From positions 62,001 to 126,000 of the forward strand of contig JANBPT010000011.1 of the NCBI GenBank assembly GCA_027575765.1: a stretch of 64,000 nucleotides of DNA, given 5' to 3'. Each line of letters begins with the position of its first letter. Within the stretch, counting starts at the first letter, position 1. Source of the DNA: Tieghemiomyces parasiticus (Eukaryota > Kickxellomycota > Dimargaritomycetes > Dimargaritales > Dimargaritaceae). This document shows positions 60,841 to 64,000 of this stretch, piece after piece. The notes below the pieces were generated by a model. It ran no database searches. It was not told where the DNA came from and saw nothing but the letters and a program-made list of their open reading frames with translations. The position numbers and the translations under genes were made by a program.

Positions 60841-62174
60841 TCAGCAGCCGTTAACCAAGCAGGGCCAGCTTACACGGAAAGGTCAAAACTGGGGTCTAGC
60901 TACCGGCGCCATAGCGGAAGATAGGAAGTCAGAACGGTATACGACTCGTATGCTCCTCATTGGTCTATCCTTGGTCGTTATCTGACTACAGTGACCTCAC
61001 CTTTTTAATATCCGCCGCGCTCGATACTCTTACCGACATGGGTCTGCTTGCCGGGACCAGTCGTGGGCAGTAATCGAACGTGGCGGGGTTGCCGGTGCTG
61101 CTGGTCAATTGCCATGTCGTTTCCACCGCGACTCGAGACCCCGTCATTGGAATTAGGGCGTACCTGCTTGGCTCAACGTCTACCGCCAAGGTCCGCAGCC
61201 ACGTCCTAAGCAGTGTGACGGTTTAGGTTGTAACAGTACCGTCACAAGCTCAATCCGTAGTGCTCAGCCATGCACTCACCATCTGCCTTTCCTAAGGTCC
61301 GCTATTCAGCTGGCCTTCTGTTGTTTAGATCGTAGTTGTCACTAGTACCAATCTATCCGCGGACCTGCCCTGATGTGCCACATTGAGTGGTGGTGGCCGC
61401 GGTTATTAACATACTTAAGTTTGGCAATGGTGCGCCCCTGGCGGCACGGATCCAATTTGGTCTAACTCCTCTACTAACCCATCTCGTTTCGCAACTTGCT
61501 TTCCCTTCAGTATCAAAGTTACCTATTTAATCTGCTAAAGCTCTCTTCCACTTTGGAGTCCAGACACGAACCGCTAGATTGTCACAAGCAGATTTACAAA
61601 AATTGGATTACCCATAGCCAACAGCGCTGATGTCTTATCATTAATTAGATGAATGTCTACCACTGGTCGGTTTAGTTCGCCAACCATGGTAGAAGCCTGG
61701 TCTAATAAACGGAGGTATGCGATAGTTAGATTTTGGGATATATTAGCGGTTCAGTCACTATTGGGGGTCAGAGAAGAGAATCGAGAGTCTGGCGTCATTC
61801 TTTAGACTCTGGCCCACTGGTCATCATCAATAGCAGGTGGGGGCGCGACGGGAAGAGGGGCGTCAGAGGGTCACAGGCTGGTCGTTCACTGCAGCCTTTC
61901 ACCGGTTCTGCTTTGCCTGGGTGGACAACCTCCTGGTGACCCAGACCTAGCCGCATTGACTAGACTCGCCACGCTGGCATTTCCCACCTGTCCGACCTGC
62001 ACGCGTACTCTTCGCTCTGCCCCATCCTCATCCCCTCTCCCTCAGCCTCGCCTGCACCGAAGGTGTTAACGCGCATTCCACCCCTCTGTACATCTATTAT
62101 TCGCCTACACTGGCCCATTTCCACTCTTTATCACATTCCAACTCCCCCACTCTACACACATCCCCGTCACCGCC

Positions 62175-63572
62175 ATGGATTCCTTTCAGTCCTTTTCGTC
62201 CAAGATCAACCCGTTCGCACAGCGGCTCACCAAGAGCTTCACCCAAGCCAAGCAGGTAGGCGCAGGTCATCCGCAGCAGACTGTGATGAGCAGATGTCCG
62301 GCGTACTTCACCTGGATTCACTGCGGCCTCGACAGGGATGGAAGGGCGCTCGCGGTCTGTATCGCTTCTTTGAACCGACGGAGCGTGTCAGTAGGCTCTT
62401 CTTCCCCGTCGATATCACAGAGTTAGGGACATCCTTACTTTCACCCGAAATTCGAGCGCTACCCACCGACCAGCCGTCGCCCTCTCCTGCGTACCCGGCA
62501 AGTCGGACACTAACTCCGCCATAATTTTACAATCTCTGCGCACCGACTATTCATTGCCATTCACGTTTTCCCAGTGGTCCCAAGAGAAGATGGGCACTGC
62601 GACGGATGTGACCGAGCTGCCCAAGGAATACAACGACCTGGAACAGGTAGGACACACACGCACACCAAGCCCTGAGCCATTCCATACCCGTCATCCTCGG
62701 GCTCGCCTGGTTGATTTGATCTGATAAACTCGGCCTTCTTCTTAACCCTATTCTCCCCTTCTATGACTCCGCCCTGCATATTTACGCTTCCTTCTTTACA
62801 GCGCTTCGATGCCATCCGCAATGTCCAGCAGACGATGCTCCGGTTGAGTAAAACCTACACCTCCGCCCCGCTGAGTTTGGAAGTGAACCAGATTGGCGAG
62901 TCCATCTGGGACTTCTCTAAGACCGTGAGCGGCCGGATTCAATCCGCTACGATGGGCGGTGAGGAAAGTGGGGCTGGAGCCGCTTCCGGACCCTCCGCAT
63001 CAGGTGGCCCGCGGTCGCCCACGGAAGAGCCCGTGCCCAAGACAGTGTACCACGCCATGGGCCGCAACAGCCTGAAGGGTTCGGAGGAGGTGGGCCTGGA
63101 GGAACCTTACGGCGCGGCGCTGTTTAAATTTGGGTCCATTCAGGAGAAGATTGGCGACTCGAAGCTGCAGTTGGACGATGACGTCCGCTTCAAGTTTTCG
63201 GATCCGATCAATAACAGCCTCAATACGAGCATCGCGCTGGCCCTTAAGGCGCGCAAGAACGTGTACTCGAGCCGCCTGTCGCTGGACGCCACCAAAAACA
63301 ACCTCAAGAACGCTCGCCCGGAGCACGCTGACCAGGCCCAGCATGAGATTTTGAAAGCCGAGGACGAGTTTGTCGCCATCGTCGAGGAAGCCATGTCCCT
63401 CATGAAGGCCGTCGTTGAATCTCCCGAACCCCTCCGCCATCTTTCGGAGCTGGTGGCCGCCCAGCTCCGGCACTACAAAGAGTCCTACGAGCTTCTGTCT
63501 GAATTGGCCCCCGAGGTCGACGAGCTCCAGGCCACCCAAGAGGCCTTGTACCGGAACAGCCAGAACCACTAA
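62175..63572 (+). CDS. gvp36: BAR-domain protein, Gvp36 type
   Basis: Three exons (62175-62255, 62575-62646, 62802-63572) give 307 residues. Introns of 319 and 155 nt are GT-AG and all junctions fall between codons. BAR proteins bind and bend membranes as curved dimers; Gvp36 acts at Golgi-derived vesicles and in endocytosis. Exon 1 gives an amphipathic start (MDSFQSFSSKINPFAQRLTK), exon 2 the segment WSQEKMGTATDVTELPKEY, and exon 3 the long helical BAR bundle with DDDVRFKFSDPINNSLNTSI, Lys/Arg-rich membrane-facing helices, and a C-terminal helix ending in QNH. A Gly/Ser/Pro loop (about 97-120) lies between helices. Exon 3 alone would miss the first 51 residues. It is very likely a BAR_2-type family member; the orthologue name is less certain. 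Confidence 0.9.
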
Positions 63573-64000
63573 GGCCTGTGTTCTTCGTAAACCACAAGGC
63601 GATAAATCGGGGTCTCAGTCGCCAATAATGATTATACCCTGGTCATATTTTGAACCGGGTACCTTTAACAAGGTGTTTATCGGTTTACCCTGGGAGTACT
63701 TCCATCACGCTCGCCGTGGACCCTCATGCTCGCAATTTTCCTATTTTCTTGTCTTCCTATCTACCTTTTTGCTAATAAATCTGCCCTCGGTGCAGTCATT
63801 ATCTGTTTATCACGATGTGTCTACTTCGGATGCTGTGCTCCACACGCCATGGGAGTGCGCATATCAATACCCTCTATCTCAGCTCCCCTCCCCTCACTGG
63901 CATTGCATTAACTTTTAGTCCCAAGTCACGTGAAACCCATCCTGTGGCAGGGATATGATGGTGATGGTGCTTACGTCAGGTCTCACTACAGCCGTGCTAC
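63573..64000. other. 3' flank of the BAR gene to window end
   Basis: This holds the 3' UTR with an AATAAA at 63774-63779 that could be its polyadenylation signal. Nothing else is seen before the edge. Confidence 0.5.

Larger units (their letters stand above)
59552..62174. other. Intergenic region between divergent P450 and BAR genes, 2.6 kb
   Basis: This is the shared upstream region of the P450 and BAR-protein genes. It contains a run of 13 C at 60828-60840. The frames are short and unsupported. The last 200 nt before the BAR gene are strongly pyrimidine-rich on the coding strand, a common fungal promoter feature. Confidence 0.5.

Noticed and set aside
42589..63572. A biosynthetic or defence gene cluster in the dense part
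   Set aside because: The genes are housekeeping or unrelated. The single P450 has no synthase, transferase, transporter or regulator beside it.
1..64000. CRISPR arrays, bacterial operons or insertion sequences
   Set aside because: No regularly spaced direct repeats and no transposase-like frame; the introns and gene content show a eukaryote.

Overview
The window is nuclear DNA from a fungus. The gene set points to one: a Tul1-type Golgi/vacuole ubiquitin ligase, an Avt3/Avt4-type vacuolar amino-acid transporter, a GH17 wall glucanase and a Gvp36-type BAR protein, all encoded with short GT-AG introns (mostly 147-203 nt, one of 319 nt). CSN2, a complex I assembly factor (Ind1/NUBPL) and WBP11 have been kept, and intergenic space is very large. 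An early-diverging, zygomycete-grade lineage would fit (my guess is Zoopagomycota/Kickxellomycotina). That placement is inference; no marker gene in the window settles it.

Layout. From 1 to 9.1 kb there are three genes: the 5' part of an N-terminally anchored low-complexity protein running off the left edge (minus), the amino-acid transporter (minus) and the Tul1-type RING ligase (plus, one intron). From 9.1 to 28.3 kb and from 29.6 to 42.6 kb I see no gene I can support. The only gene between these deserts is a four-finger C2H2 transcription factor (minus). The deserts carry microsatellites, long G or C runs and a tandem duplication.

From 42.6 to 59.6 kb the window is gene-dense: a small basic protein (plus), an orphan secreted protein (minus), WBP11 (minus), the GH17 glucanase (plus), CSN2 (minus, five exons), Ind1/NUBPL (minus, three exons) and a microsomal cytochrome P450 (minus, three exons). 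A BAR-domain protein (plus, three exons) lies at 62.2-63.6 kb. I built the exon models by eye from splice signals, reading frame and family conservation.

The genes do not form a pathway or cluster. They are a mix of housekeeping functions (protein turnover through Tul1 and the COP9 signalosome, mitochondrial Fe-S delivery, splicing, membrane curvature) and environment-facing ones (glucanase, P450, secreted orphan). The three environment-facing genes have clear TATA boxes; I see none close upstream of CSN2, Ind1 or WBP11.

The most notable non-genic structure is a dispersed repeat family of about 410-480 nt with three copies between genes at 43.5, 51.9 and 57.0 kb. Two copies are inverted relative to each other around CSN2-Ind1. 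They share a 271-nt core with one mismatch, while their flanks are clearly diverged, which is the pattern expected of gene conversion.
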